Of a DNA stretch of 64,000 bases, positions 16,229 to 25,828 are shown piece by piece. Under the pieces are notes generated by a model. The model had not been told where the DNA came from and made no database searches. It saw only the letters and a program-made list of their open reading frames with translations. The translations under genes and the position numbers were made by a program. This DNA comes from Saccharospirillaceae bacterium (lineage in GTDB: Bacteria > Pseudomonadota > Gammaproteobacteria > Pseudomonadales > Oceanobacteraceae). The DNA is taken from positions 1-64,000 of the forward strand of contig JAJOJJ010000019.1 in assembly GCA_021208685.1 (NCBI GenBank), given 5' to 3'. Position 1 is the first letter of the stretch; each line of letters begins with the position of its first letter.

Positions 16229-18244
16229 TCAAACCTTAAATTGTTCAACCCGCTGCGCCAGTGAATCGGTAATGGCTTGCGTCTGCCGTACCGCCTGCAC
16301 TGTCCCTTCGGCGTTACTGGACGTCTGCTGACCACTTTCACGGATGGCTTCCAGATTGTGTTCGAGATCGGCAGCACTGCGTTTTTGTTCGTTGGCAGTC
16401 ACCACGATATCGGTCGTCTTTTTCTGAATATCCCCCATGCTGACCTGAATTTCATTCAGTGTCGTACTGACATTTTCAGAATGGGAAACCGTACTTTCGA
16501 CCATTTTCCGGTTCACTTCCATGGTATCAACGGCGCTGATAATATTTTTCTGCACTTCACTGATCAGACCTTCAATTTCCTGTGCGGAGCCCTGAGTCCG
16601 GCTGGCCAGGGTCCGCACCTCGTCAGCAACCACAGCAAAACCACGACCCTGTTCACCCGCGCGCGCCGCTTCAATGGCGGCATTCAGTGCCAGTAAGTTA
16701 GTTTGTTCTGCAATGCCCTTGATGGTTGCCAGGATGCTGCTGATGCTGGATGAATTGTCTGCCAGACGGTTAACCGCCTTCATTGAATTGGCCATTTCAT
16801 CGGCCAGACTGCGAACCTGATCCATTACCTGAGTCACAACCTTTCCGGCTTCATCCGATTTTTTATGACCGCTGTGTGCTGCCTTTTCTGCGTCTTCCGC
16901 TAATTGAGTCACGGTAACCGCACGGTCAGCCATATCACGGATAATCTGTGAAACCTGATTGGTCTGATCGAGCTGAACCTGTATCGCCTGACGGCTGCGA
17001 TTGGCAATGCTTTCTACTTCGTTCACGTTGGCGCTGACAGAGCCTGCACTGTCTTTAACAGCTGTCAGTGTGTTGCGGATATTGCCGATCATGTCATTAA
17101 AAGCATCACGCAATTGCCCCATTTCATCGCGACCATTAAAGCTTATTTCATGGGTAAGATCGCCATTGGCAATATCACGGGCCGTTCCGGAAAAGCGTTT
17201 AATGGTGTAGCGGATCGACATAAAAAAGGCGAGATACAGATATACAATGATGGTCAGCGCCGACAGCAGAACCAGTGCAAGCACACCGATACGCTTTTGC
17301 TGTCCGTCAAGCCGCGACTGCAGTTTACGGTGGATCAGCGGGAAGACTTTATCTTCAACTTCTTTAATCATTTGCCCTTGCGCCTGATAAAACCGGTCAA
17401 AATCCTGCCAGCTGGATTCAATGGTTGCTGCGGCAATGATTTCTTCATCTATTTTAGTGCGGATATTTTCAACGGATTCAATAGCCGACTGAGCTGCAGT
17501 CAGGAGATCGGCATCACCAACAGCCTCGGCACTGCTGACCATCAGTTGCATATTGGGCTGTATCGCCAGCAGCTGATCGTAAACAACGTTCATAAGATCA
17601 TAGGTTGCCGATTGCAGGTACTGCTCTACGAATGCATAGATACCGGCCGCGTGCCCCATGCCGATAACGGTTTTGGTTTCCGGCAGGCTCATCACAATAC
17701 CGACCAGTCGCTGAATATCACCATCCGGGTCGAGGGAAATACCCGATGACTGGGTGTACTGGCGAATAACAAGATACAGCTCATCAATCACAAGCTGATA
17801 ATATTTATACTGATCACGGAAGGTTGGCTGGCGGTGTTCCCCTGTCATTTTCAGGCGGTAAGCGTATTTTTTCTCCCAGCTTTTCACCAGAGAAATAAGT
17901 TCTTCATCGTCGGTGCTCTGCAACAATGTCTGAATATTTTGAGGAATATCATTCATGCGCTGCTCAGCCAGTGTCCGCAGCTCATCATTATTTTTATGGG
18001 ATACAACGGCGGCCAGATCACGGAATGCTTCGAGTTCATGCGCAAATCCGAACAGCCGCTGAGTTGTTTGTAATCCACTCAGTTCCAGTTCGGTTTTTTT
18101 CATGGAATCAAATGCAGCCAGAAACACCTGCCCACTCAGTACGACCAGTGGCACCATAAACAGGAAGCTGATCAGGCCGAATTTGGCAGCATAATTCAGC
18201 TGCCCCATGAATTTTATTGCCGGCCACATTAGTGCTTTCAGCAT
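16229..18244 (-). CDS. Methyl-accepting chemotaxis protein
   Basis: A 671-residue chemoreceptor. Two membrane helices (about 22-45 and 320-345) flank a large, mostly helical periplasmic sensor domain of roughly 270 residues; then a HAMP domain ([23 protein letters not shown]) and the methyl-accepting signalling domain, whose hairpin tip [28 protein letters not shown] is diagnostic (here cited in part: [18 protein letters not shown]). There is no C-terminal pentapeptide tether for CheR/CheB. The ligand cannot be told from sequence. Single gene, convergent with pduO. Confidence 0.95.
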   Translation of the reverse strand: MLKALMWPAIKFMGQLNYAAKFGLISFLFMVPLVVLSGQVFLAAFDSMKKTELELSGLQTTQRLFGFAHELEAFRDLAAVVSHKNNDELRTLAEQRMNDIPQNIQTLLQSTDDEELISLVKSWEKKYAYRLKMTGEHRQPTFRDQYKYYQLVIDELYLVIRQYTQSSGISLDPDGDIQRLVGIVMSLPETKTVIGMGHAAGIYAFVEQYLQSATYDLMNVVYDQLLAIQPNMQLMVSSAEAVGDADLLTAAQSAIESVENIRTKIDEEIIAAATIESSWQDFDRFYQAQGQMIKEVEDKVFPLIHRKLQSRLDGQQKRIGVLALVLLSALTIIVYLYLAFFMSIRYTIKRFSGTARDIANGDLTHEISFNGRDEMGQLRDAFNDMIGNIRNTLTAVKDSAGSVSANVNEVESIANRSRQAIQVQLDQTNQVSQIIRDMADRAVTVTQLAEDAEKAAHSGHKKSDEAGKVVTQVMDQVRSLADEMANSMKAVNRLADNSSSISSILATIKGIAEQTNLLALNAAIEAARAGEQGRGFAVVADEVRTLASRTQGSAQEIEGLISEVQKNIISAVDTMEVNRKMVESTVSHSENVSTTLNEIQVSMGDIQKKTTDIVVTANEQKRSAADLEHNLEAIRESGQQTSSNAEGTVQAVRQTQAITDSLAQRVEQFKV

Positions 18245-18375
18245 AGACTCCTCACACCCTTACTTATGCTTGTTATCTGGAAAACTGCCGGCGTCAGGAT
18301 CGTTCACCGGCAACTCTCTGGGTACTCTTTATTGCTTATGCAGCGCTGGCTGAACGTCTGGCTGCAAGAGCACCA

Positions 18376-20049
18376 CTACATCAGAACATCGCGTAAATCC
18401 TGCAGGTACATCACCAGTCGCTGGCTGAACCGCGCCGCCTCAGCACCATCAATCACACGATGGTCATAGGACAGTGATAACGGCAGCATCAGGCGTGGCA
18501 CAAATGCCGTTCCATCCCATACCGGCAGCACGGATGCCTTCGATAACCCAAGGATGGCGACTTCCGGAGGATTCACAATGGGGGTAAACGCAGTACCACC
18601 AATGCCTCCGAGACTGGACAGACTAAAGCAGCCGCCCTGCATATCCGTTAATGGTAGCTTACCCAGACGCGCCAGCCCGGCCTTATCGTTAAGCTCTTGT
18701 GTAATTTGTGTAACAGACTTCTGATTAACATCGCGGATAACCGGTACCAGTAATCCTTTTGGCGTATCAACTGCCACACCGATATGTACGTAGTGTTTCA
18801 GAATTAATGTTTCACCATCCGCACTGAGCGAGGCATTGAAGGATGGAAAATCGTCCAGGGCTTTGGCAATGGCTTTGAGGACGAAAGGGACAATGGAAAA
18901 TTTTATTCCCTGCCGGGCAAAACGCTCGTTTTGCTGTTTGCGATATTCTTCCAGACTGGTGATATCCGCCTGATCAAATTGCGTCACTTGCGGCACATTC
19001 AGCCAGGCGGTTGTCATGGCCCTTGCCGTCGCCCGTTTGATGTTATTCAGCGGACGTTCACTGACCGCCCCGAATCGGGAAAAATCCACCACAGGGACGG
19101 CAGGAATACCAGAACCGCCAACAACGGAGGCCGTAGCACTGTTTAACCGTTGTTTCACATAATTCTGAACATCATCTTTGGTGATCCGCTGTTTTGGGCC
19201 ACTGCCTTTAACCGAAGCCAACGCCACACCGAATTCACGCGCCAGTTTGCGTACTGCCGGGCCGGCATGAACTTCAGCAGCGGAAGAGGACACATCAGCA
19301 GCAGTCGTTGCAGCGACAGTTGCAGCGACAGTTGCAACGGTTGTTTTTGGTGTTGCTCCCTGTGTTGCTGCTTTTTCTGTTGATACCGGCTCAGCCGCTA
19401 CAGATTCGGCCGTGTTATTTGCCGCAGATACAGCACTTCCAGCGGCTGGCTGCACGGTAAGCATCACATCACCGGCACTGACTTTATCACCGGTTTTAAC
19501 CGCAATACGGATGATAGTACCAGCCTGACCGGCCGGAATTTCCATGGAGGCTTTATCCGATTCGAGCACCAGTACGGTTTGTTCTGCATCAATCACATCA
19601 CCGGTACTGACCTGAATTTCAATAACCTCCACCGATTCAGAGCCGCCAAGATCCGGAATAACAATATCAACGGCAGCCAATGGCTTATCCGTGGTCAGCG
19701 GTGCGACATTGTCTGACGCAACCGGCGTCTGAACGTCGGTCGTTTTCTGTTCTGCCACAGGCGCAGAATGGGCCGATTTTACTTCAGAGGCGCTTTCATC
19801 AGAGTATGTGCCTGCGGCATCGCTCTCCAGTTCAGCATAAGCGTCCCCCGTGCTGACTTTATCGCCCAGATTAACGCTCAGATTTTTAATCACGCCAGCC
19901 GCTTCAGCCGGAATTTCCATCGTTGCTTTATCGGTTTCCAGCACAATCAATGCCTGTTCCGCTTCCACCCTATCACCGGGCTTCACCAGAATTTCGATCA
20001 CCTCAACCTGGCTGGCACCACCGAGATCCGGGATTTTCAGAGTCGTCAT
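18376..20049 (-). CDS. aceF: Pyruvate dehydrogenase E2, dihydrolipoyllysine acetyltransferase
   Basis: Core subunit of the pyruvate dehydrogenase complex. The 557-residue protein has two N-terminal lipoyl domains with lipoyl-lysines at K41 (ETDKATMEIPA) and K166 (ESDKASMEIPA), joined by Ala/Pro/Thr-rich linkers; a peripheral-subunit-binding domain (GPAVRKLAREFGVALASVKG, about 275-310); and the acetyltransferase domain ending in SYDHRVIDGAEAARF with the catalytic His. E. coli AceF has three lipoyl domains, so two is within the known range. The start at 20049 lies 10 bases after aceE, showing a common transcript. The E3 gene (lpd) is not in the window. Confidence 0.96.
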   Translation of the reverse strand: MTTLKIPDLGGASQVEVIEILVKPGDRVEAEQALIVLETDKATMEIPAEAAGVIKNLSVNLGDKVSTGDAYAELESDAAGTYSDESASEVKSAHSAPVAEQKTTDVQTPVASDNVAPLTTDKPLAAVDIVIPDLGGSESVEVIEIQVSTGDVIDAEQTVLVLESDKASMEIPAGQAGTIIRIAVKTGDKVSAGDVMLTVQPAAGSAVSAANNTAESVAAEPVSTEKAATQGATPKTTVATVAATVAATTAADVSSSAAEVHAGPAVRKLAREFGVALASVKGSGPKQRITKDDVQNYVKQRLNSATASVVGGSGIPAVPVVDFSRFGAVSERPLNNIKRATARAMTTAWLNVPQVTQFDQADITSLEEYRKQQNERFARQGIKFSIVPFVLKAIAKALDDFPSFNASLSADGETLILKHYVHIGVAVDTPKGLLVPVIRDVNQKSVTQITQELNDKAGLARLGKLPLTDMQGGCFSLSSLGGIGGTAFTPIVNPPEVAILGLSKASVLPVWDGTAFVPRLMLPLSLSYDHRVIDGAEAARFSQRLVMYLQDLRDVLM

Positions 20050-20059
20050 GCATCCATCC

Positions 20060-22771
20060 TCAGCTGTACAGTGGATCGGGTTTAGCAGCGTCAATATTCA
20101 GCTCACTGCGCCACTGCTCAAGTTCACCGGCGTTTAACGCACCGCTCCTGACCAGCTCGGTACCGGATGCCCAGGCCACATGCTGCCAGTCGACTTCAAA
20201 GAAACGACGTAAATTCTCGCGCGAATCACTGCGCCCAAAGCCATCCGTTCCTAATGTTTTGTAGCGCCGTCCATCCGGTATGAATGCACGGATTTGTTCG
20301 GCATAGCTTTTCATGTGATCGGTTGTTGCGATGATCGGGCCGTCACTCTCTTTAAGCTGACGGGTTACCCAGGGTTCAGGGGCCTGAATTCCTGCGGAGA
20401 ATAAATCGGTACGGTCACAGGCCAGACCATCGCGACGCAGTTCGTTAAAGGACGTAACGCTCCAGACATCCGCTGCAATGCCCTTTTCTTCCAGCCACAC
20501 AGCCGCCTGTTCCACCTGACGTAAAATTGAGCCGCAGCCCAGAAGTTGTACCCGTGCCGGAGTTTTGATTTTTCCATCGTTAATGACGGATGTTTTCAGA
20601 CGATAGAGCCCGCGTTTAATGCCTTCTTCCACGCCCTGAGGCATAGGCGGATGCACGTAGTTTTCATTGAGGCTGGTGATGTAGTAAAAGACTTTCTCTT
20701 TCTTCTCGTACATACGCTTCAGGCCATCCTGAATAATCACCGCCAGCTCATAAGCGTATGTCGGATCGTAGCTGATGCAGTTAGGAATGGTGGAGGCCAG
20801 AATATGACTGTGGCCATCCTGATGCTGCAAGCCTTCACCATTCAGTGTGGTGCGCCCGGAAGTCGCGCCAATTAAAAATCCCTGACACTGCATGTCACCA
20901 GCAGCCCAGGCTAAATCGCCGATGCGCTGGAACCCAAACATGGAGTAATAAATATAAAACGGAATCATTGCCAGGCCGTTGGTGCTGTACGAACTGCCCG
21001 CAGCCATCCAGGCCGCAAATGCACCAGCCTCATTAATACCTTCCTCCAGAATCCGGCCTTTTTTATCCTCGCGGTAATACATCACCTGACCCTGATCAAC
21101 CGGCTCGTATAACTGGCCTTCGGATGAATAAATACCTAACTGGCGGAATAAACCTTCCATTCCAAAGGTACGGGCTTCATCCGGCACGATAGGCACCACC
21201 CGATCCCCCATGATTTTATCTTTTACCAGCTGCGACATAATGCGCACAAAGGCCATGGTGGTGGATATTTCACGCTCACCGCTGCCTTCGGTCTGGGCTT
21301 TAAAAAATTCCAGATCCGGTGCGGTTAATGCTGTCCAGTTTTCTGTACGCTGCGGTAAATAGCCGCCGAGTTTCTCCCGCTGCTTGCGCATATAGGTCAG
21401 CTCCGGGCTGTCTGCCGGTGGCCGGTAAAAAGGCAAATGCGGCAGATCCTCATCACGAACCGGAATATCGAAACGGTCGCGAAAGGCTTTAATACTTTCT
21501 ATATCGAGTTTTTTAACCGAGTGCGCCTGATTTTGCCCTTCGGCTTCGGCGCCCATGCCATAGCCTTTAATGGTATGAGCCAGAATAACCGTTGGCTGAC
21601 CTTTGTGATTCACCGCTGCGTGATACGCGGCATACACTTTATACGGGTCGTGGCCGCCACGGTTCAGACGGAAAATATCGTCATCGGATAAATCTTTAAT
21701 TAATTCCGTCAGCTCCGGGTATTTATCAAAAAAATGTTCGCGGGTGTATTTTCCGCCTTTGGCTTTGTAATTCTGATATTCACCGTCAACGGTTTCGTCC
21801 ATGCGCTTCTGCAGCATGCCTTTACGGTCTTTGGCTAACAGCGGGTCCCAATGCCTTCCCCATACCACTTTAATCACATTCCATCCGGCGCCACGAAACT
21901 GACTTTCAAGCTCCTGAATAATTTTACCGTTACCCCGCACCGGACCATCAAGACGCTGCAGATTGCAGTTAACCACAAAGATTAAATTCTCTAATTTTTC
22001 CCGACCGGCCAGGCCAATAGCCCCCAGGGTTTCTGGCTCGTCACACTCCCCATCACCCAAAAAGGCCCACACTTTGCGTCCCTTGCGTGGCAACAATCCA
22101 CGGGCTGACATATAGCGCATAAAATGCGCCTGATAAATCGCCTGCAACGGCCCAAGACCCATCGATACGGTTGGAAATTGCCAGTAATCCGGCATCAGTT
22201 TCGGATGCGGGTACGAGGATAATCCCGGTGCCAGCGCTTCGCGGCGGAAGCGCTCCAGATCGGATTCCTGAAAACGGCCTTCCAGATAAGAACGGGCATA
22301 AATACCCGGCGCCACATGGCCCTGATAATAAATCAGATCACCCAGTGGCGACTCATCACTGCTGGCATTCGGCGCACGGAAAAAATGGTTAAAGGCCACA
22401 TCATACAGTGTGGCACTGGAAGCAAAACTGGAAATATGACCGCCTAAATCACCCGCGCCTTCTTTGTTGGCGCGCAACACCATGGCCAGCGCATTCCAGC
22501 GCACCAGCGAGCGGATTCGGCGTTCCATAAACAGATCACCGGGCATTGGGGCTTCGTTTTCCGGGGCAATGGTATTTCGGTACGGCGTCGTCAGCGCGTA
22601 AGGCAGCGGCATGCCATCACGGGTGGCACGCTCTGCAATGCGTTCGATCAGAAAATGGGCGCGCTCAACGCCCTCGGCGCGGATTACGGAATGAATGGCA
22701 TCGACCCATTCTTTGGTTTCCTGCGGATCAGGATCGACCGTAACATCCTGATTTAACTTGCGTTCATCCAT
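20060..22771 (-). CDS. aceE: Pyruvate dehydrogenase E1 component (homodimeric)
   Basis: Thiamine-diphosphate-dependent decarboxylase of the pyruvate dehydrogenase complex. The product from the ATG at 22771 is 903 residues (E. coli 887) and begins MDERKLNQDVTVDPDPQETK. The cofactor-binding segment GDGECDEPETLGAIGLAGRE and following NLIFVVNCNLQRLDGPVRGN are diagnostic of the single-chain E1. The frame is open upstream for about 360 more bases, but that stretch lies opposite the cobO gene and is rejected. First gene of aceEF; divergent from cobO with a 78-base gap. Confidence 0.97.
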   Translation of the reverse strand: MDERKLNQDVTVDPDPQETKEWVDAIHSVIRAEGVERAHFLIERIAERATRDGMPLPYALTTPYRNTIAPENEAPMPGDLFMERRIRSLVRWNALAMVLRANKEGAGDLGGHISSFASSATLYDVAFNHFFRAPNASSDESPLGDLIYYQGHVAPGIYARSYLEGRFQESDLERFRREALAPGLSSYPHPKLMPDYWQFPTVSMGLGPLQAIYQAHFMRYMSARGLLPRKGRKVWAFLGDGECDEPETLGAIGLAGREKLENLIFVVNCNLQRLDGPVRGNGKIIQELESQFRGAGWNVIKVVWGRHWDPLLAKDRKGMLQKRMDETVDGEYQNYKAKGGKYTREHFFDKYPELTELIKDLSDDDIFRLNRGGHDPYKVYAAYHAAVNHKGQPTVILAHTIKGYGMGAEAEGQNQAHSVKKLDIESIKAFRDRFDIPVRDEDLPHLPFYRPPADSPELTYMRKQREKLGGYLPQRTENWTALTAPDLEFFKAQTEGSGEREISTTMAFVRIMSQLVKDKIMGDRVVPIVPDEARTFGMEGLFRQLGIYSSEGQLYEPVDQGQVMYYREDKKGRILEEGINEAGAFAAWMAAGSSYSTNGLAMIPFYIYYSMFGFQRIGDLAWAAGDMQCQGFLIGATSGRTTLNGEGLQHQDGHSHILASTIPNCISYDPTYAYELAVIIQDGLKRMYEKKEKVFYYITSLNENYVHPPMPQGVEEGIKRGLYRLKTSVINDGKIKTPARVQLLGCGSILRQVEQAAVWLEEKGIAADVWSVTSFNELRRDGLACDRTDLFSAGIQAPEPWVTRQLKESDGPIIATTDHMKSYAEQIRAFIPDGRRYKTLGTDGFGRSDSRENLRRFFEVDWQHVAWASGTELVRSGALNAGELEQWRSELNIDAAKPDPLYS

Positions 22772-22849
22772 TGTGCATTCCCGGTTCAGGCGATGGTTGT
22801 AATCCAGTATAGTTAAGACCCTGTTATTTACCTTCACAGCGGCCAATCC

Positions 22850-23470
22850 ATGACCAATATTCAGAAAGACGCAGCAGCCGATACCGATCGCCACCAGCAG
22901 AAAATGCAAAAGCATAAAGAAAAGGTCGATGCTGCCATCGCCCGTGCTCAGGAAGAGCGCGGTGTGATCATCGTGCTTACCGGCAATGGCAAAGGAAAAA
23001 GCAGCTCCGGCTTCGGCACACTGATACGCACGCTGGGCCATGGCTATAAGGCGGGTCTGGTGCAATTTATTAAAGGCACCTGGGACTGCGGCGAAGCCAG
23101 AATTCTGGCCACCCTGCCGGGTCTTACCCATGAAGTGATGGGCTCGGGTTTTACCTGGGAAACCCAGGACAAAGAGCAGGATCAGCGCGCCTTTGATTCG
23201 GTCTGGCCAAAGGCCAAAGCCATGCTCAGCAATCCTGAGCTACGCACCGTGATGCTGGATGAAATCACCTATATGCTGGCGTACGATCTGCTGGATTTTG
23301 ACGACTTAAAAACGGCGCTGGAAAACCGCCCGCCCGAACAGAACGTCATCCTGACCGGACGCGGTGCACCCACAGCCCTGCGCGATCTGGCCGATACCGT
23401 CACCGATATGAAAATGGAAAAACACGCCTTTAAAGCCGGAGTGAAAGCTCAGGCCGGTATTGAGTGGTAA
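22850..23470 (+). CDS. cobO: CobO/BtuR-type corrinoid adenosyltransferase
   Basis: ATP:cob(I)yrinic acid a,c-diamide / cobalamin adenosyltransferase of the CobA-CobO-BtuR family, structurally unrelated to PduO. The 206-residue protein has a charged N-terminal helix, the P-loop GNGKGKSSSGFG (about 45-56), the VQFIKGTWDCGE segment, LDEITYML (Walker B) and NVILTGRGAP. All are typical. It acts in corrinoid salvage or assembly with cobUTCS. It is a lone gene here, without a riboswitch that I can see. Confidence 0.95.
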   Translation: MTNIQKDAAADTDRHQQKMQKHKEKVDAAIARAQEERGVIIVLTGNGKGKSSSGFGTLIRTLGHGYKAGLVQFIKGTWDCGEARILATLPGLTHEVMGSGFTWETQDKEQDQRAFDSVWPKAKAMLSNPELRTVMLDEITYMLAYDLLDFDDLKTALENRPPEQNVILTGRGAPTALRDLADTVTDMKMEKHAFKAGVKAQAGIEW

Positions 23471-23478
23471 TTCCGCAA

Positions 23479-23820
23479 TCAGTCCTCGCGGATCATCACC
23501 AGCGCAAAACCGCTTTCTGCCATCAGGCTCAGTGACTGTCCGCTGAGTCTGAATAAATCCCCGCGCTGTAAACGCTGCCCATCGGCACTGATGGCCGTGC
23601 CACGGAATACATAACCCTGCGCATCATCGTCAAGCGTCCACTCATCGCCTGCCGCCAGTTGCAGCACATCCCAGCATTCTTCGCGCACATGATGACCAAA
23701 CCGGCGCGGGTCCATTACCAGCACACGTTCGCGGATGCCGCCAAAACCGGAAATCTCAATCTGCTCTTCTGCCAGCACCTCTAAGGCCACGCCCTGTTCT
23801 CCGTTAGGGCGGTGCTGCAT
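23479..23820 (-). CDS. Small cupin-like protein of unknown function
   Basis: A 113-residue soluble protein with alternating short strands and the spacing of a single cupin barrel (HHVREECWDVLQLAAGDEW, GYVFRGTAISADGQRL, RGDLFRLSGQ). The His-His and Glu of the first part could bind a metal, but the second cupin motif is not clear. It is convergent with cobO, eight bases between the stops. No specific function can be assigned. Confidence 0.6.
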   Translation of the reverse strand: MQHRPNGEQGVALEVLAEEQIEISGFGGIRERVLVMDPRRFGHHVREECWDVLQLAAGDEWTLDDDAQGYVFRGTAISADGQRLQRGDLFRLSGQSLSLMAESGFALVMIRED

Positions 23821-23900
23821 TGCACCGCCTGAGACGGTTTACACCACTGACGCCAGCTGTGCGAACAATCGGGCCAATGATGTAAAACGTAAGTACCAAA

Positions 23901-23945
23901 GTTTCAAAAAACTGTAACGGCGCTGACACAGAGCCTGCCTAGACT
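23901..23945 (+). promoter_or_regulatory. Pho box and -10 element in front of phoD
   Basis: Three 7-base repeats occur at an 11-base period: GTTTCAA (23901), CTGTAAC (23912) and CTGACAC (23923), the last two matching the PhoB consensus CTGTCAT-type repeats. A -10 like box TAGACT (23940-23945) starts exactly ten bases after the last repeat, the standard layout where PhoB replaces the -35 box. Strongly suggests phosphate-starvation control. Confidence 0.7.
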
Positions 23946-23995
23946 CGCGCATTCTTCAGCACGCACCACACTCACCCTATAAAAAAGGAGTCCAC

Positions 23996-25588
23996 ATGGA
24001 TATCAGCCGCCGTAAATTTTTATCCCGTACCGGCGCCGGCGTTGCCGGTATGGGTGCCCTAAGCCAATCCGGTCTGAGCCTGGCAATGAGCAGCCCGAAA
24101 CCGATTGAAGCCAATGATCCCGGCCACTTTAACTATGGCGTTGCCAGTGGCGACCCGCGTGCCGACCGCGTCATTCTGTGGACCCACTTTCTGCCGGAAG
24201 TGAACATGCCCGTCACGGTCAGCTGGGAAGTCGCTCTTGATGAAGGCATGACTCAGGTCGTTCGCAGTGGCGACTTCCGTACTGACGCCAGCCGTGACTA
24301 CACCGTCAAAGTGGATGCCGATGGCCTGCAATCCGGCACCACGTATTTCTACCGGTTCAGCGCTCTGGGCAAAACCTCTGAAGTGGGACGCACCCGCACC
24401 GCTCCGGAAGGCGATATCGACAGCGCCCGTTTTGCCGTGGTGTCCTGCTCCAGCTATCCGCACGGCTACTTTAACGTGTACCGCGCGCTGGCCAACCGCA
24501 ATGATCTGGATGCCATTATTCACCTCGGTGATTACATCTATGAATACGCTCAGGACAAATACGGTGAACTGCTGCTGCGGGAAAAGCGCGCACTGGCCCC
24601 GGCTCATGAAATTGTCAGCCTGTCGGATTACCGCCGCCGCCACGCCATGTACAAACTGGACGAGGATTTAAAAGCCGCTCACCAGCGCCATCCGTTTATC
24701 ACCGTCTGGGATGACCACGAATTTGCCAACGACGCCAATGTCTACGGCGCCGAAAACCACAACGACGGCGAAGGTGACTGGAACGAGCGTAAAGCAGCGG
24801 CCAAACAAGCCTATTTTGAGTGGATGCCAATCCGTGAAAACAGCAACGGCACCATCAGCCGTAACCTGCGTTACGGCGATCTGCTCGATCTGCTGATGCT
24901 CGACACCCGCATCGAAGGACGCGATGAAGCACCGGAAGGCAGTGATAAACAGCGCGAAGCCAAAGACCAAAACCGTACGCTGCTCGGTTTTGAACAGGAA
25001 GCCTGGCTGCACCAGCAGTTACAGAGCAGCAGTGCACGCTGGAAGATCGTGGGTCAGCAGGTGATGATGGCGCAACGCTACTTTATTAACCTGCCGGATC
25101 ATTTTGGTGGTGGCGCGTCGCTCTGGCTCGACAGCTGGGATGGCTACAGCGCCACCCGCGACCGTTTGCTGGCACTGCTGCGCAACGAGCAGATTGATAA
25201 CGTGGTGATTCTCACCGGCGACGTTCACAGCTCGTTTGCTGCCGATCTGAGCGACAACCCTTACGACCGCAACAACTACAACCGCTACAGCGGTGAAGGT
25301 TCTCTGGCGGTGGAATTTGTCTGCCCATCGGTCACCTCTCCGGGTTTTCCGCCGGTCATTGCCGAAGCCGGTGCACAGACCATTATGGACGCCAGCCCGC
25401 ACATCAAATTTGCCGAACTGCGCCAGCACGGTTTTATCCTGCTGAGTGCCAGCCGCAATCAGGTGCAGGCTGACTGGTACTATGTGCCGCAGATCCTTAA
25501 ACGCTCTGCCGACACCTACCACGCCCGCAGTTACCGCACCGTTAATGGTGCTAACCGCCTGCAACGGGTGGCTGAGCCTCTGGCCTGA
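23996..25588 (+). CDS. phoD: PhoD family alkaline phosphatase/phosphodiesterase
   Basis: Exported Ca/Fe-dependent phosphatase that releases phosphate from organic esters. The 530-residue protein starts with a twin-arginine signal (SRRKFLSRTGAGVAG), then a PhoD N-terminal beta domain (about 45-140), then the catalytic domain with VVSCSSYPHGYFNVY, HLGDYIYEY, WDDHEFANDAN and LTGDVHSSF metal-binding motifs. A strong AAGGAG ribosome site precedes the ATG. A Pho box lies about 70 bases upstream. A terminator follows. Confidence 0.95.
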   Translation: MDISRRKFLSRTGAGVAGMGALSQSGLSLAMSSPKPIEANDPGHFNYGVASGDPRADRVILWTHFLPEVNMPVTVSWEVALDEGMTQVVRSGDFRTDASRDYTVKVDADGLQSGTTYFYRFSALGKTSEVGRTRTAPEGDIDSARFAVVSCSSYPHGYFNVYRALANRNDLDAIIHLGDYIYEYAQDKYGELLLREKRALAPAHEIVSLSDYRRRHAMYKLDEDLKAAHQRHPFITVWDDHEFANDANVYGAENHNDGEGDWNERKAAAKQAYFEWMPIRENSNGTISRNLRYGDLLDLLMLDTRIEGRDEAPEGSDKQREAKDQNRTLLGFEQEAWLHQQLQSSSARWKIVGQQVMMAQRYFINLPDHFGGGASLWLDSWDGYSATRDRLLALLRNEQIDNVVILTGDVHSSFAADLSDNPYDRNNYNRYSGEGSLAVEFVCPSVTSPGFPPVIAEAGAQTIMDASPHIKFAELRQHGFILLSASRNQVQADWYYVPQILKRSADTYHARSYRTVNGANRLQRVAEPLA

Positions 25589-25640
25589 TCCCCGCCCCTG
25601 CGCTTACGCAGGTAAGGCAGGGAGAGGATCACACAATGAA

Positions 25641-25674
25641 AACGCCGCAGCGGTTTCCCGTTGCGGCGTTTTTT
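25641..25674 (+). terminator. Rho-independent terminator after phoD
   Basis: Stem AACGCCGCA (25641-25649) with TGCGGCGTT (25662-25670) followed by a run of six T (25669-25674). Confidence 0.88.
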
Positions 25675-25828
25675 ATGGCAGCAAAGTGTGACCTGCCTCA
25701 CAAATAGCCATCAAATACCGAACTAAGTAAAAAGTACTGATTTTTTATGTGCGGTTATTCCGTACAGATATAAAAAATACGGGTAAAAATGCGCTCAATA
25801 ACCAAAACATCATGAAAGAGAGCACATT

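Noticed and set aside
22772-23131. Upstream extension of the aceE frame
   Set aside because: It lies opposite the well-supported cobO gene and the family N-terminus begins at the ATG ending at 22771.
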